Origin: Steinernema hermaphroditum
Taxonomy: Eukaryota; Nematoda; Chromadorea; Rhabditida; Steinernematidae
NCBI GenBank assembly: GCA_030435675.1
Contig: CM059621.1
Span: 17,608,001 to 17,672,000 of the forward strand
Reading direction: 5' to 3'
Length of the DNA stretch: 64,000 nt
Part shown: in pieces, positions 15,848-26,727 of the stretch
Layout: every line of letters begins with the position of its first letter
Numbering within the stretch: position 1 is the first letter of the stretch
Translations under genes and position numbers: made by a program
The notes under the pieces: model-generated
The model's input: the letters and a program-made list of their open reading frames with translations, nothing else
What the model was told of the DNA's origin: nothing
The model's database searches: none

Positions 15848-17663
15848 ATGCCTGTCGTGGTGTACGGTAGTACCGATAGACTTGTGGATTCGGAGGATGT
15901 TCTGGCTAGGCTCGAAGGAATAAACGACTTCGTCAGATCTTGGAAGTAAGAGTGTCGGAACGCTTCGTAAATGGACGCGATTTTAGGAACATCATTTCTC
16001 TTGCAGCATTCGCAATTATCATAGTCGCACTTGTGGTCAGGTAGGGATTTCCCAATCACCAGCGAAAGAAAGTTGGTTACGAATAACGTATTCTTCAAGA
16101 TTTGGGAGAAGGTTTAGTCAATCAGGAGACTTCAGAACCGCTTCCATTAATATCGTTCAGTGTAGTTAAAATGTTTTGGAACGAAAAAAAAGACCATCCA
16201 CTGAGGATCGAACACGTGACCTCTCGCCTTGTAGCCAAACAGCTAACCGGGTGCATTAGCTTTACAAAATTGGACTTGCTATAACGAACAATATGTGAAC
16301 GCCGCTATCGAACACGGCTTATTTTAACCATTTCTATCACATAATCCTGCATGGGCAACTAATCTCCAATGTTTGAGCCCTACACTTCGAAATGTTCCCT
16401 TGTGAGCGCACTACTTTGACTAAGTTTACAGAGCATTTGATTTATAACTTTGCAGTGGCTTTATCTTCATTCCCAAGCTCTTCGAACCTGATTCTTCAAG
16501 AAACGATACACTTGTGGTTTTCCAGGAATATTTGATAAGGTATGACGTTGGTTACATGCAGAACACCATCAGGGAAACATTGCAGTTTGCCAGAAAGAGT
16601 CCTTAAAGAAAGAGGACGTGACAGAGCTTTGGAGCAATTCGAGAATGTGCTAAAAACGTTGGAGTTCACTGCTCAGCTGAATAGCCGATCAAATTACATC
16701 ACATTTGAAGTGAACAGATTCGCCGATTGGAATAAAGCGGAAATTCAAAAGGTTGCAACATAGTTTAGTAGGTTTTCACATGGATAGGTTTCAGTTGTTC
16801 CGTGAAACTGAAGTCGATTGGAACAAGATTGCCGGAAACAGCTTCTTTAACACGTCCGTCGAAAGACAACACATCGATCCAACGGAACCACCTCCATCTA
16901 AAGACTGGCGCAAAGAGAATGTTCTTACTCCCGTCAAGCATCAGGGCTACTGTTCCTCGGGATGGGCCTTTGCCACAACGGCACTTGTCGAAGCGGCAGT
17001 CGCCATTTCCACGAAATCACCTCCTGTGTCCTTGTCTGAGCAGCAACTAATGGATTGTGACTACTTCGATCGAGGATGCTATGCCGGAAATGTCTTGACC
17101 GCTCTTACGTAAGAAGCACTGTCTCTGCTCCAGCCTGTTGAGGATGGGCCAAACATCCAAAACATTAAATCTTTACCAAGCGGAACATTCTAAATTTAGA
17201 TATGTCAAGGAAAACGGTCTCACGGCTGAAGAATGGTACCCCTACAACCCTGGCCTTATAACTCAATGCCAACCATACGAAGCGATCGCTTGGATCAAGG
17301 AGTTCTCCTTGCACAAGTTCTGTTGTGATCCGTGGTGGTTGGAGTACTACGGTCCTATGGTGGTCACCATAAGCGTCACCAAGGAGTTCATTAGCTACAA
17401 ATCGGGAATTTTCCATCCTCTAAAGGAGGACTGTGAATATAGGGTCAGAGAATTATATGAAACGCCTTTCGATGCCTTCAATTTAGAGCATTGGCCGTCA
17501 TTCGATGCTCGTGGTTGGCAAAGGTATAAGCAGCGATGGAACGGAATACTGGATTTTGCGTAACAGCCTCGGAAGGACATGGGGGGAAGACGGCTATATG
17601 CGATTCATCAAGGGGATCAACGCGTGTGGCATTGAAGACAGCGCTATTGGTGCAAGACTGTGA
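15848..17663 (+). CDS. Papain-family pseudoprotease, catalytic Cys replaced by Gly (copy D)
   Basis: Exons 15848-15945, 15987-16040, 16456-16539, 16586-16751, 16795-17108, 17200-17443 and 17487-17663 join in phase to 378 residues with no stop or frameshift. The tail MPVVVYGSTDRLV, membrane span (about 35-55) and propeptide (NRFADWNKAEIQK) match copies B and C. The active-site block reads QGYCSSGWAF instead of QGxCGSCWAF, so residue 190 (codon 16960-16962, GGA) is Gly where the nucleophile should be. His325 (GRHSMLV) and Asn346 remain, but the NSWG motif is NSLG and the GCxGG loop is GCYAG. Family knowledge predicts no peptidase activity; a scaffold, inhibitor or binding role is possible but not shown. 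Intact exons argue against a simple pseudogene. Confidence 0.86.
16192..16254 (-). repeat. tRNA-like block inside intron 2 of protease D
   Basis: On the minus strand GTGTTCGATCC resembles a Pol III B-box, preceded by TTAGCTGTTTGG as an A-box-like motif. Acceptor arms do not pair convincingly. It may be a SINE head or tRNA relic within the 415-bp intron 16041-16455. Confidence 0.35.
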
Positions 17664-19788
17664 TCGTCTTTGGTATCGTTGTGTAATCGTTGAAGTATAT
17701 GAAATACAATGTAGTGTATGTACATGTGACATCGAATACAAGACACTCTTTGCAGACTTCGAGATTTTCAGGGAGAACATCTCGCCCCACAGCTTCCAAA
17801 GATCGTCCCTTTCCACCTGTTTCCCAACCGCTAGCCATATATCGCTATCTGGCGCTGCAAAAAAAGGTGCTTTTGCAGTGTACTTTCAATAAAAAAACGT
17901 TGTCGAATACGATTTAACACACAGGAATCCATTCCATAATCTCTTATGTTGTACTGGTTGTTGTGCTTCTTGCTTCTTATTCTTCATTTCTCGTTTAGCC
18001 GACTTCGCCCAACACTTCCTCGCCGGGAAACGTCACAAACAGAACCCGTTTTCTTATTAAGGCGGTATATCTGCATCATTAGCGCACCCGTCAAGACAGC
18101 CCCGACGCGATAGCTTCTCCGGCGACGCAATGTAAACGTTCGCACTTTTTGTAAGAATCGCCGTGTTCCATCGCACTGACCGCCAAGTAAATATGTCGTC
18201 GAGCCTCACGAAACGCAAACGACGTCGTCGAACCCTCGCACGAGCTCTTTCAGGTGTCAAGCGGCGTCGCTGTTTGGCGTCCACCCTAAGCTCCCTGGAA
18301 TCGACGACGCTCTAATCAACTACTTGTTCTTTCTTGTTTTGATCCGATGCATTGTTGCGCGAAGGGCGATACGTGTGAAGATACGCTGGCGATGCGCACG
18401 TCCACATATGTCCATTCGAGTTTAACGCGGGCGGGTCTTTGTTTTTCTAGACGGTCGCCACCGGTCAGTCTTCATGTCTTCTTTGTGCGCGTCAGTGGTG
18501 GACGCGCTTCGTAACCCTCTCGGCGATCGGTGGAACTGGTTTCCATCTCCTTTGGGTTCGTTTCGTATTTGCGTCTGCGAGCGTCCCCTGATGGTCTTAT
18601 TTTAGGGGTGTATTCTTGTGTTGTCTTCATGGACTCTGTAATTCAAATTTTGTTTGAGAGAGGATATATTCCAAAGATTCATTATCAAGATTAATTAGCA
18701 AAGGGGTTGCGAAATGGTAGCCGATTATCTCATTGACCCTTCGATATAAGGGTGTTTTTTACATTTATAAGGTCCTTTTTATTGAGCTTACTAGGGTGAA
18801 TTGACGCTTAAAAGGTTTATTCACATAATCCAGGAAAATAACGAAGTTAGACGTTTTAAACCACTTTATTCCAAGGCATAAGCGACGTCCCCTGATTACA
18901 GAACAAAGAATTTACTTACCTAAAACCTGAGCCGTGCTAACTGGAACACTTATTACTTGAAGAAAATTCACGCTGCCTAGACTAGGTGGTTCCTCTTTTA
19001 TGCGCGTAAACCCGGAAAGGACACGATTAGCCGTTTTAAACGAATTCACTGTCTAAAACTTGACCTTACCTATTCAACCCGAGCCGTAGTTGGCAGCACT
19101 AACGACTACGCCACCCGGGCGCCACTATGTCTGCCTCATCCAAAGCATATACTACTACCTCAAACCATTCAAACCACTGCCTGCTTTTAATTTGTTCCAC
19201 CGTTATATAGTTTTCCCACTTTTTTATGATTTTGTTTAATTTCCCGTTTTGTTGCTCTCTTGCGCTTGCAAAAGCAAACGTAAACAAACACTTAGAAGGT
19301 CAAGGGAACCACAAGCGCAATAAACACCCTTGTTTATGCACAACAACGTGCAAAGAAATGTGTGAATTCAAGAGCTGTGAGAAGAAGGTCCACGTCGAAT
19401 TAAAACACGTCAACATTTCCGAGATATAATCCGTAAGGCGACCGCTATAATTTCACCGCATAGGCGTAATTACGTCCGCCGAATCCGTCCGCGCTGCCGA
19501 TCAATGATGTATAATCCGACCGGCTGAGCGCGAGTTCCAAGTACAGTTCCAGGGGGAAGACGACTTTCCGCCGCCACCATCCCTTCCTTGCACTTCCACG
19601 TCACTCGCTCGGCGTCGTCTTCGCTTCTGAACGCTGCGCCATCCGATTCCGCGTTCTTGCGTCTGCTCGGCCACCCCGACGACGTACTTACACTATCGAT
19701 TGTCGCGGGTTTATCAACGTTTTCTTCATGTTTTTGTGCTGCGTTTCTTTCTAGTCGCGCTGCTGTTTTCAGGAGTCGCCGGACGCCG
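17664..19788. other. Intergenic region, protease D to QSOX
   Basis: About 2.1 kb. AATAAA at 17888-17893 could serve protease D. The stretch 18000-18600 is GC-rich; 19083-19128 has a minus-strand CCCGGGTGGCGTAG block that resembles a degenerate tRNA A-box. No gene supported. GTTTTCAG ending at 19771 is an acceptor-like site 17 bp before the QSOX ATG. Confidence 0.4.
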
Positions 19789-22749
19789 ATGGTCGCGAGG
19801 CAACGGAGCGTACTTCTCTCGGCTTTCTTCGCGCTTATCGCATCATCAGCTGCGATCGAATCGCTCTATGCCGAGGGCGACAACGTGCTCGAGCTCGACA
19901 TCGACACTTTCAACGCCACCGTTTACAATCAGGTTGGTTCTCTTTTCAAATTGTTTTATTCTAGCGGCTAAGCAAAACTCGAGTTTGATCTGACTTCCGT
20001 AGTCTCCTTTCAAATGTTGTGTGAAGTTCACGTTCGAAAACTGATAGATCTTGGAATCTTGAAATGTTGTTTAGATCAGCATCTGTTGTTTGTTGACAGT
20101 AAAACGGCAAAAACACTGTCAAGTAGGCGGTTCTTTTTGGGAAAACATATGCAAATCATAAAATTTTCTCTCAATTTCATCGATTGTACATTCGATCGGG
20201 CACGTAGGTTAGTAAAATTCCAAAATTGCATTGCTCACGATTTTGCATATTGCGTAGCCTTCTATTGACTCATCTGTTGTTCGTTGTTTTCCGTCCATCT
20301 CTGGAACAACAATGTTGTTTTGAATCAGCTCCGCCGTGTGTTGTCATATTCCCACCAGCTGTTTGCTTTCAGAAACGCTCCTTCTTCATTGAATTCTACT
20401 CCAGCTGGTGCGGCCATTGTCAGAGCTACAAGCCGACCTATGTGAAATTCGCAACGTAAACGATGTTTCCTCGAACTTTACGTTTATCCTTTACGTTTCA
20501 GCTCACTGAAATCATGGTCTCCGATAGCGCAGGTCTCCGTGTTGAATTGTGCTGACGACAAGAACTTGCCGATCTGTCGAGAGCACGAAATCGATGCTTA
20601 CCCGACTCTTGCTGTAAGTGCTTTTTCGTTTGAAGGGACGAAAGTTATTTCCAAAATGAATTCGTTGATTACTCTCACCGTATTACCAACGATCGTAATT
20701 TAATACATGTTTTCACAGCTGTTGTTTATTTCAGTACTTCAAATACAACAGCAAGAACAAGGACGATGGTGAGCGCTACAAGGGCGACAAGTACAACGTC
20801 GACCGTTTGACCCTTGACGTTGCCAAATTGGTACATGACGACTGGGTGAAACAGCGGCCCACCGAATGGCCGAGTTTCGACTACATCGACAACTCCGCGA
20901 CTCTCGAAGACCTCTGGAACTCCGCTGATCCCTCGACTTTGTATGTTGCACTGGTCGTGGAAAATGAACCGGCCGAAGTTGGATGGGCGGTAAGTAGCGC
21001 AGTGCTTTGCATAGCTTTATAAAACTGATCCAGACTCTCATCGGATTCGCTAATGATAAACGTGTACGGGTTGCCATTTCCTCTGCCTCACATCCTCTGG
21101 CAGCTCGATTGAGTCAAACTGGCACAAATGGAAAGATGCACGTATTCAAGAGGAATTCGGATACGCCGCTCGCTTCATCTGGGTACGGTAACTTCTTGCC
21201 TATGAGTAGATTTGAAGGGGGGTGAAGAGAATTATAGAGTGCAGCGTGTAATCAGTTTAATTTCAGCGATTCTGTAACTTGGGAAGAGATCAGAGCTAAA
21301 CTCACTGATCTGCTCGATCAAACCAGTGTTCAGCAGCAAGCTCCGGCCCCGGTCATCAATGATGGAAATGCCGCCGCTGTCGTTCCCGTTGATTTCGAGC
21401 AGTACAAGGTGCAGCTTGTCGACCTCAAATCGGCTCTTGGCTATATGGTGTACTACGAAATCGCTCGTAAAAACATCATCGAAGGAGATAACATGGCTGC
21501 TTTGAAGGGGTGGATTCACGCTCTCAAGAAAGTAAGTCGCATAATTTCAGATTGATAACCAATTCACATGTTTAGTATGTGCCCGGAACAGTCCCTATAC
21601 GTCGTTTCTTCTATCGACTGGACGAGTGGTTGCAGATCCAGATGTCTCCCATCAGTTCCGAACAGTGGACAGCCAAGATTAACGAGATTCAAGACTCTAT
21701 CGGCCATCCTCTACCGATAAACGCCACTTGGGTTGCTTGCAGAGGTTCAAAGTCTTATTTGCGTGGTTACACCTGCGGTCTATGGACGTTGATGCATGCA
21801 GTTACCGTAGAAGCATACAAACAGGATGGTCAAAGTGAGTACAGCGTTCGTTGGCATAACTAATCTTCATATCTAGATCCTCAATTTAAGCCTGTTATTG
21901 ATGTTTTGGAGCCCTTCCATCAGTTCATCTTCCACTACCTCAGTTGCTCTGAATGTGCGAAGAACTTCGATAAATTAACCCAAAATAATCATTTGAGCCA
22001 AGTGACAAGAGCGGGTAAGTGCATGACAACAGTCGGCGAAGTCATTATTTAAACTCGCTCTGTCCTAACTCCTTGTACTACTCTAGCAATCGTGGTTTCA
22101 GAAGACGTAATCATGTGGTTGTGGAGAGGACACAATAACGTCAACAAACGCCTTTCTGGAGCCGCTGGCGACGACCCCTCCTTCCCCAAGCGCCAATTCC
22201 CTCCACAAGAAATATGTCATGAATGTGTTGACGCCAGTGGAAACTATGACGAAGCACAAGTTTTGCAGTTCATGATCCGCTACTATGCGGACATCAGAAG
22301 CGACGAAATGATTGTAAATGGATTATTTGTGCTGTCATTTCTTATAGCGGCGTTTTTAAGGAGAAGAATGAGTACAAGATGAGTGAATTCGAAAAGGGAA
22401 AACTGCAGAAGGTCGCCATCAAACATCTTAATCCCAAATTTGCTGCCATGGCCGACAAAGTGGACCATCTAGAAGAAGCAGAGCAAAGACTACGTGACGT
22501 CGATGCCAGCCCCCAAAGGAGGTGGAAGAGTCTCGATGCTCAGCACATGGGTAAGAAAGCAGATGCCATGCTGCCCCAAACGACTGTTCTATAGGCGACT
22601 TCGAACGACCACCGTCCGCGTATGGGTCCTTCTTCTTCATCTGGCTGACTATAGCCGTTTTGGCACTCCTCGTTATATACGCGAAGTATCGTCAAAATCG
22701 CTCCAAATTCTGGAAGACGTTCTACTACTACAACGACTACAAATTGTGA
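19789..22749 (+). CDS. QSOX: Quiescin sulfhydryl oxidase (QSOX), membrane-anchored form
   Basis: QSOX oxidises thiols to disulfides in the secretory pathway, passing electrons from a thioredoxin module to an FAD-bound ERV/ALR module and then O2. Eleven exons (19789-19932, 20373-20455, 20502-20613, 20735-20989, 21034-21182, 21267-21531, 21576-21834, 21877-22014, 22102-22313, 22361-22550, 22595-22749) close in phase to 653 residues. A signal peptide (VLLSAFFALIASSA) is followed by the redox CGHC at 61-64, a second thioredoxin-like region, and the helix-rich ERV domain. ERV cysteines are Cys391/Cys403 (CRGSKSYLRGYTC), the redox CSEC at 446-449 and CHEC at 507-510, with WLWRGHNNVN of the FAD site between. 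A hydrophobic span at about 614-632 near the C-terminus anchors the protein. The exon 10 start is the least certain border. A possible alternative last exon is listed separately. Confidence 0.92.
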
Positions 22750-22947
22750 ATATTTTTCCATTTCCCACCTTACTTAGAATTCTAAGGTTGTCCATATCAC
22801 ATTCACTTACTGCCTCTTTTCTTTCATCTCCACTTAAATTTAATATAACTTTTAATAAGGCTGTCGAACAGCAGAGAGACCCCCGCTTTCCCGCATGCTT
22901 CTTTCTGTGTCTTTCGTTTCACGCGCTAACTGGCTTTTGCATTTCAG

Positions 22948-23027
22948 GTGCCCCTGGACTGGTCCCTCCACCTCAACGCGAAAGTACATCGCCTAACTCT
23001 CGGACAGCTATCCTATCTACTCTCTAG
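22948..23027 (+). CDS. QSOX: Candidate alternative last exon of QSOX (soluble isoform)
   Basis: A good acceptor (TTTTGCATTTCAG) precedes 22948. Joined to the exon ending at 22550 (phase 1), this 80-bp exon stays in frame and ends in TAG at 23025-23027. It would replace the membrane-spanning tail with a short hydrophilic one beginning GAPGLVPPPQRES. Human QSOX1 also has long membrane and short secreted forms, so the logic is plausible, but only RNA evidence would establish use of this exon. A chance open segment in the 3' UTR is the alternative. Confidence 0.4.
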
Positions 23028-23395
23028 CTCCTTTAATTACGTTTCGGGGTGCTTCTCGGTTTCCTAATTTATTCCTCACTGTGTGTCATCACCATATCTA
23101 TGTTAATTTTTGCGGGTCGGTCAGTCCTGCTTCAGATATGAAACACAGGACCGAAGTAAGGCATAATCTGTTGATGTTCGATTATTATTGCTGAGACTGA
23201 TATAACAGATTAAAGAATTTTAATGTGGTTGTTGGCGCCTTGTCAAACTGGGAGGGCAGTGTCACAGGGGACGTATGCCTCCAGCGAAAAAAAACAACGG
23301 TCCACATGTAAACAATTCATTTATTTACACACTTTACAGAAATCAACACTTACAGGCACATCTTCGTCCTTCTTAAGCCGTTCAATACAGATACA
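23028..23395. other. Tail-to-tail 3' flanks of QSOX and cap-2
   Basis: This gap of about 370 bp lies between convergent genes. On the minus strand an AATAAA (complement of TTTATT near 23320) lies about 75 bp beyond the cap-2 stop and may be its poly(A) signal. Confidence 0.5.
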
Positions 23396-24440
23396 TTACA
23401 CATCTTCGCTCTTTCCGGTAACAGCCTTCTTCAACGCATCAACAAGTTCTTCACGGGTCTTCAAGTCAGCTGAACTCTCCACAGTTCTCATGCTCCCAAT
23501 AATCTGGCGTGTCTTGTCGATATAAACGTCGTGCAAAGTCGAACGCATCTTATTTTCATGCTCCTAAACATGACAAAGAACCATAGCTTGAGCAAATCGC
23601 GTTCAAGTACCTCGACCATCCTTCCAATGTTTGCGAGATGGGGATTCTGGTCGTCAAGGTGGCACTCCATTGCAGTCTGTCGCATCAGAGACCCTCCGAC
23701 ATTCATCGTGCCAACACTTTTCTTGTCGCTTTGAAACCATAACATTACCGTGCTAGTTAGCTTGTAGCTGGCTTGACGGCCATTACCCTAACACAAGAAC
23801 GTCAAAGCACAACAAGATTAATCGAATCCGGCGAACCTTCTCAACAACTTCAATAACATGGATCGAATCCCAGCATCCTATAGTACCGCCGTCCTTCTCT
23901 TTCTTGATCAGCACAACACCGGCAAATCCGTAATCCAGATCCCAGAAGTAAACGCTCGATATGCCACCTTCGAAATACCTGAAATGGCTAAAATACGCGC
24001 GCCTTCCACATTTTGGTTACATACATTTCACGGTAAACTTGAAAAGCAGCGTTCGCTTCAATTTCAAGCTTTCGCAACTTCTCAGATGGTACATTCCCGT
24101 CCTCTAGTGAGGGATCGTACGCATTTGTCCAAGGGGATCTAAAAAATCAGCGATGTAAAATTCATTGCTGGACATCGTACCGATAGCTGTCTCCATCGCG
24201 ATTGTAGTCGCAAAGAAGATACTCACGTCCGGTATCTTTATCACGGGCAATTTTGAGTGGCTGATCAACCGCGTCCAGAAGCTCCGCAGCCATATCGGGA
24301 TTGAGCTCTGTCAAGGCACGGAGATTCGATTCGCAGTCTTGTGGAGGTAGTCGTCGCATGAGGTCCAAAGCAGAATCCAGTGAATGTACATCCTAAAAAA
24401 TGAAAATCACTGAAAAGATGACCCAATCGAAGCTGACCAT
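23396..24440 (-). CDS. cap-2: F-actin-capping protein subunit beta
   Basis: CapZ beta pairs with the alpha subunit to cap barbed ends of actin filaments. Minus-strand exons 24440-24438, 24392-24181, 24138-24025, 23978-23837, 23787-23611 and 23563-23396 close in phase to 271 residues, about the size of nematode CAP-2. Conserved landmarks are [73 protein letters not shown] and NIGRMVE. The model needs a first coding exon that holds only the ATG (24438-24440) followed by a GTCAGC donor; the next exon begins [11 protein letters not shown]. That is unusual but fits the family N-terminus, and no other in-frame Met precedes residue 11. Head-to-head with dpl-1. Confidence 0.92.
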
Positions 24441-24772
24441 TATTGCAAGAGGGGCGCTCTTGTTGTGTCGATGGATCTGAAATAACAGATGAGTAAACAC
24501 ACATAGAATATCGTCAGATTGCGAACAAGATCACCGCAAAAACATGCCAAGCGTTCTCGAGGAAATCGGGCAAACCCACATCTAATAGGGAATGCGTCTT
24601 GTAGCGATTTCTCCCCGAACGTTTGATGAATACGGTACGTTTGAAATGAACGGTTTCATCCATGTTGATGTTGGTGTTGATGCCAACCGCTGAATGTTCT
24701 TCTTCACTGGTTATTGATGCGCGAGATATGATTTTTTAAAGCCATACTTGACGCAATGACGCAAAATTTAGG
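24441..24772. promoter_or_regulatory. Bidirectional promoter region, cap-2 / dpl-1
   Basis: Only 332 bp separate the two divergent start codons, so both promoters must lie here or in flanking exons. The dpl-1 side ends in GCAAAATTTAG, an acceptor-like site one base before its ATG. No specific factor site is claimed. Confidence 0.5.
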
Positions 24773-25975
24773 ATGGATCAGCAGCTCAGCGCTAAACGCA
24801 TTGTCCAACTGAACGTCTTGCGAGGCCAGATGGCGCACACCGAGAAGCCAAAGGCTGTCGTGGTGAACGCCAACAGTCGCCTGGTTCCGGCATCTGCTAT
24901 GGGACCAAGCAGGACCCGACTGATTGCGAAGCGAGTCCTGGGCGAGGAGGTGAAAGTCTTCCAGAACGCTGGCTCAATCCGAACGGACACATCAGTGAAT
25001 GGCGATGCGAAGTTGAAGGGACTAAAGTACTTCAGCAAGGTGGTTTTGAAGTTGCTGGAGGAAAAAAAGGAGGCTACTTATTCTGAGGTTTACGGACTTA
25101 TGTGTGATTTGTAACTGATTTATTTCAGATCTCACAGGAGCTCGTGAAAATCCACTTTGATGGAATGCCAGATCTGAAAAATGGAGAGGTAATTGAATAC
25201 GACTTTATCTAAAGCTTTTTTGTGTGTTCATTGTTAAGGATCTCCGCACAGCTAGAAATATAGAACGTCGAGCTTATGATGCATTGAACGTTCTGATCGC
25301 TGCCGATTTAATCTCCAGGGACAACAAGACTCTCCGCTTCATTGGGAATCCATCGGTTAACTCTGAGAAGGTACGTAGGTTGCCATCATGTCATGTCCTC
25401 AAACCGATGAATTTTTAGGAAGTTCGCAAATTGAGCGAAAACCTCATAAAACGCCGCGAAGAAGTGAACCGCAAGAAAGAAGAACTTCGTAATCTTGTAT
25501 GCCAGATGGTATCGTACAAGACGTTAGTAGAGCGAAATCGAGCCTTGGAGCACGTGTATGGACGTCCTCGAAGTGGATCTATCATACACAGTCCGACCAT
25601 CTTCATCACAACAAATAAGTACACGAATGTTGATGTCGCTGTTGCTGAGGATAAGTAAGCTTTATGGATTTGTGTGGCCTTTTATGGTTTGATCTTACTA
25701 GGTCCGAATACTTGTTTCAATTCGATGGACCCTTTGAACTACACGATGATGTAGATCTGATGAAGAGAATTGGATTGGCACGTGGAATGGAAAATGAACA
25801 TGTTTCGCTCGAAAACATTGAGAAGATCAAGTCTTACGTACCAGAAGCCCTTAGACCATTCATCAACGAGATTGTCAATACCAATCAGTGGCCAGGTGAA
25901 GCGTTCCAAGCGAAACGTCAGGAGCTCCGTCGATTCTTGCCGATAAAAAGCAATAAGCAAGCGCCAGCTCCATGA
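24773..25975 (+). CDS. dpl-1: DP transcription factor (E2F dimerisation partner)
   Basis: DP proteins bind DNA with E2F partners and act with Rb-type repressors in cell-cycle and developmental control. Exons 24773-25087, 25129-25188, 25239-25370, 25419-25654 and 25702-25975 join in phase to 338 residues. The winged-helix DNA-binding region runs from GLKYFSKVVLKLL through ISQELVKIHFDG to ERRAYDALNVLIAADLI; family members usually have RRVYDALNVL, so Ala replaces Val here. A coiled dimerisation region (ENLIKRREEVNRKKEELRNL) and the conserved FQFDGPFELHDD segment follow. The C-terminus is short and lacks a long acidic tail. Identification is firm. Confidence 0.94.
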
Positions 25976-26226
25976 TGAAGATTGAATTGTTGTTTTGTTA
26001 TTCTTGTTGAACTTTGTTATCATTGCACAAACCCATTTCAGCGTAAATTGCGTGTTTTGTGACCAGAGCGTTGTTGGTGCTATCGGCACACGGGGAAACA
26101 GCAATGCGCTATGCTGCTGAGTTGTTCGTTTCTGGAGGTGTGCGGAGCTGATGCAGTTTTTGCGCCGACATATGTTCCGCGGTCCATGTCAGTCATCGAT
26201 TGATGACTCATCCAGCTACGTTGGTG

Positions 26227-26320
26227 GAGAAAATATCCCTGCGAGAAAATATCCCGGGAGAAAATATCCCTGCGAGAAAATATCCCGGGAGAAAATATCC
26301 CTGCGAGAAAATGTCCCAGC
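26227..26320. repeat. Tandem array of about 16-bp monomers
   Basis: Six consecutive copies of GAGAAAATATCCC followed alternately by TGC or GGG give a roughly 31-bp higher-order unit. The last monomer is diverged (ATGTCCCAGC). There are no spacers, so it is a minisatellite. Confidence 0.85.
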
Positions 26321-26637
26321 GCTATGGCAATAGTCTTCTGTTCTTCAGCAATGCATCACAAAGACAGCCTCTTTTCGCGTTGGGCAGCCTACTTTTTATA
26401 GTTTGAAAATGAGGGAACTGTCTGAAATGGGCAAAGGAGACAAATGAGTTTCTTGAGTTTTCACGAGTTTTCAATGAGTTACCATTGATCCCGTCAATCA
26501 GGCGCTCCGCACAAGCTCTCATCTCTCGTTATGGATAATCTAGGATCCGCTTATTTTCGCAGATTGCAGTCTGCAAATTCAGGCTGTGGGTGAGCGAAGC
26601 GAGCCCCGTATTCATTTTTGTGCTTAGCCTAACATCC

Positions 26638-26727
26638 AGGCTTGGCTTAGGCAAACCCTGGCTTGGCTTAGGCAAACCCTGGCTTGGCTTAGGCAAACCC
26701 CGGCTTGGCTTAGGCTCCGGCTTAGGA
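26638..26727. repeat. Tandem array of a 21-bp unit
   Basis: Nearly four copies of GGCTTGGCTTAGGCAAACCC(T/C) in a row, ending in a degenerate copy (GGCTTAGGCTCCGGCTTAGG). Direct copies of a GCGAAGCGAGCCCCGTATTC block flank the array (from 26588 and from 26752). Confidence 0.85.

Noticed and set aside
19588..19788. Upstream extension of the QSOX first exon
   Set aside because: The frame is open, but an acceptor-like GTTTTCAG lies at 19771 and the signal peptide starts naturally at the ATG at 19789.
26227..26320. Regular repeats that could suggest a CRISPR array
   Set aside because: The units abut without unique spacers, and the surroundings are plainly a eukaryotic genome.
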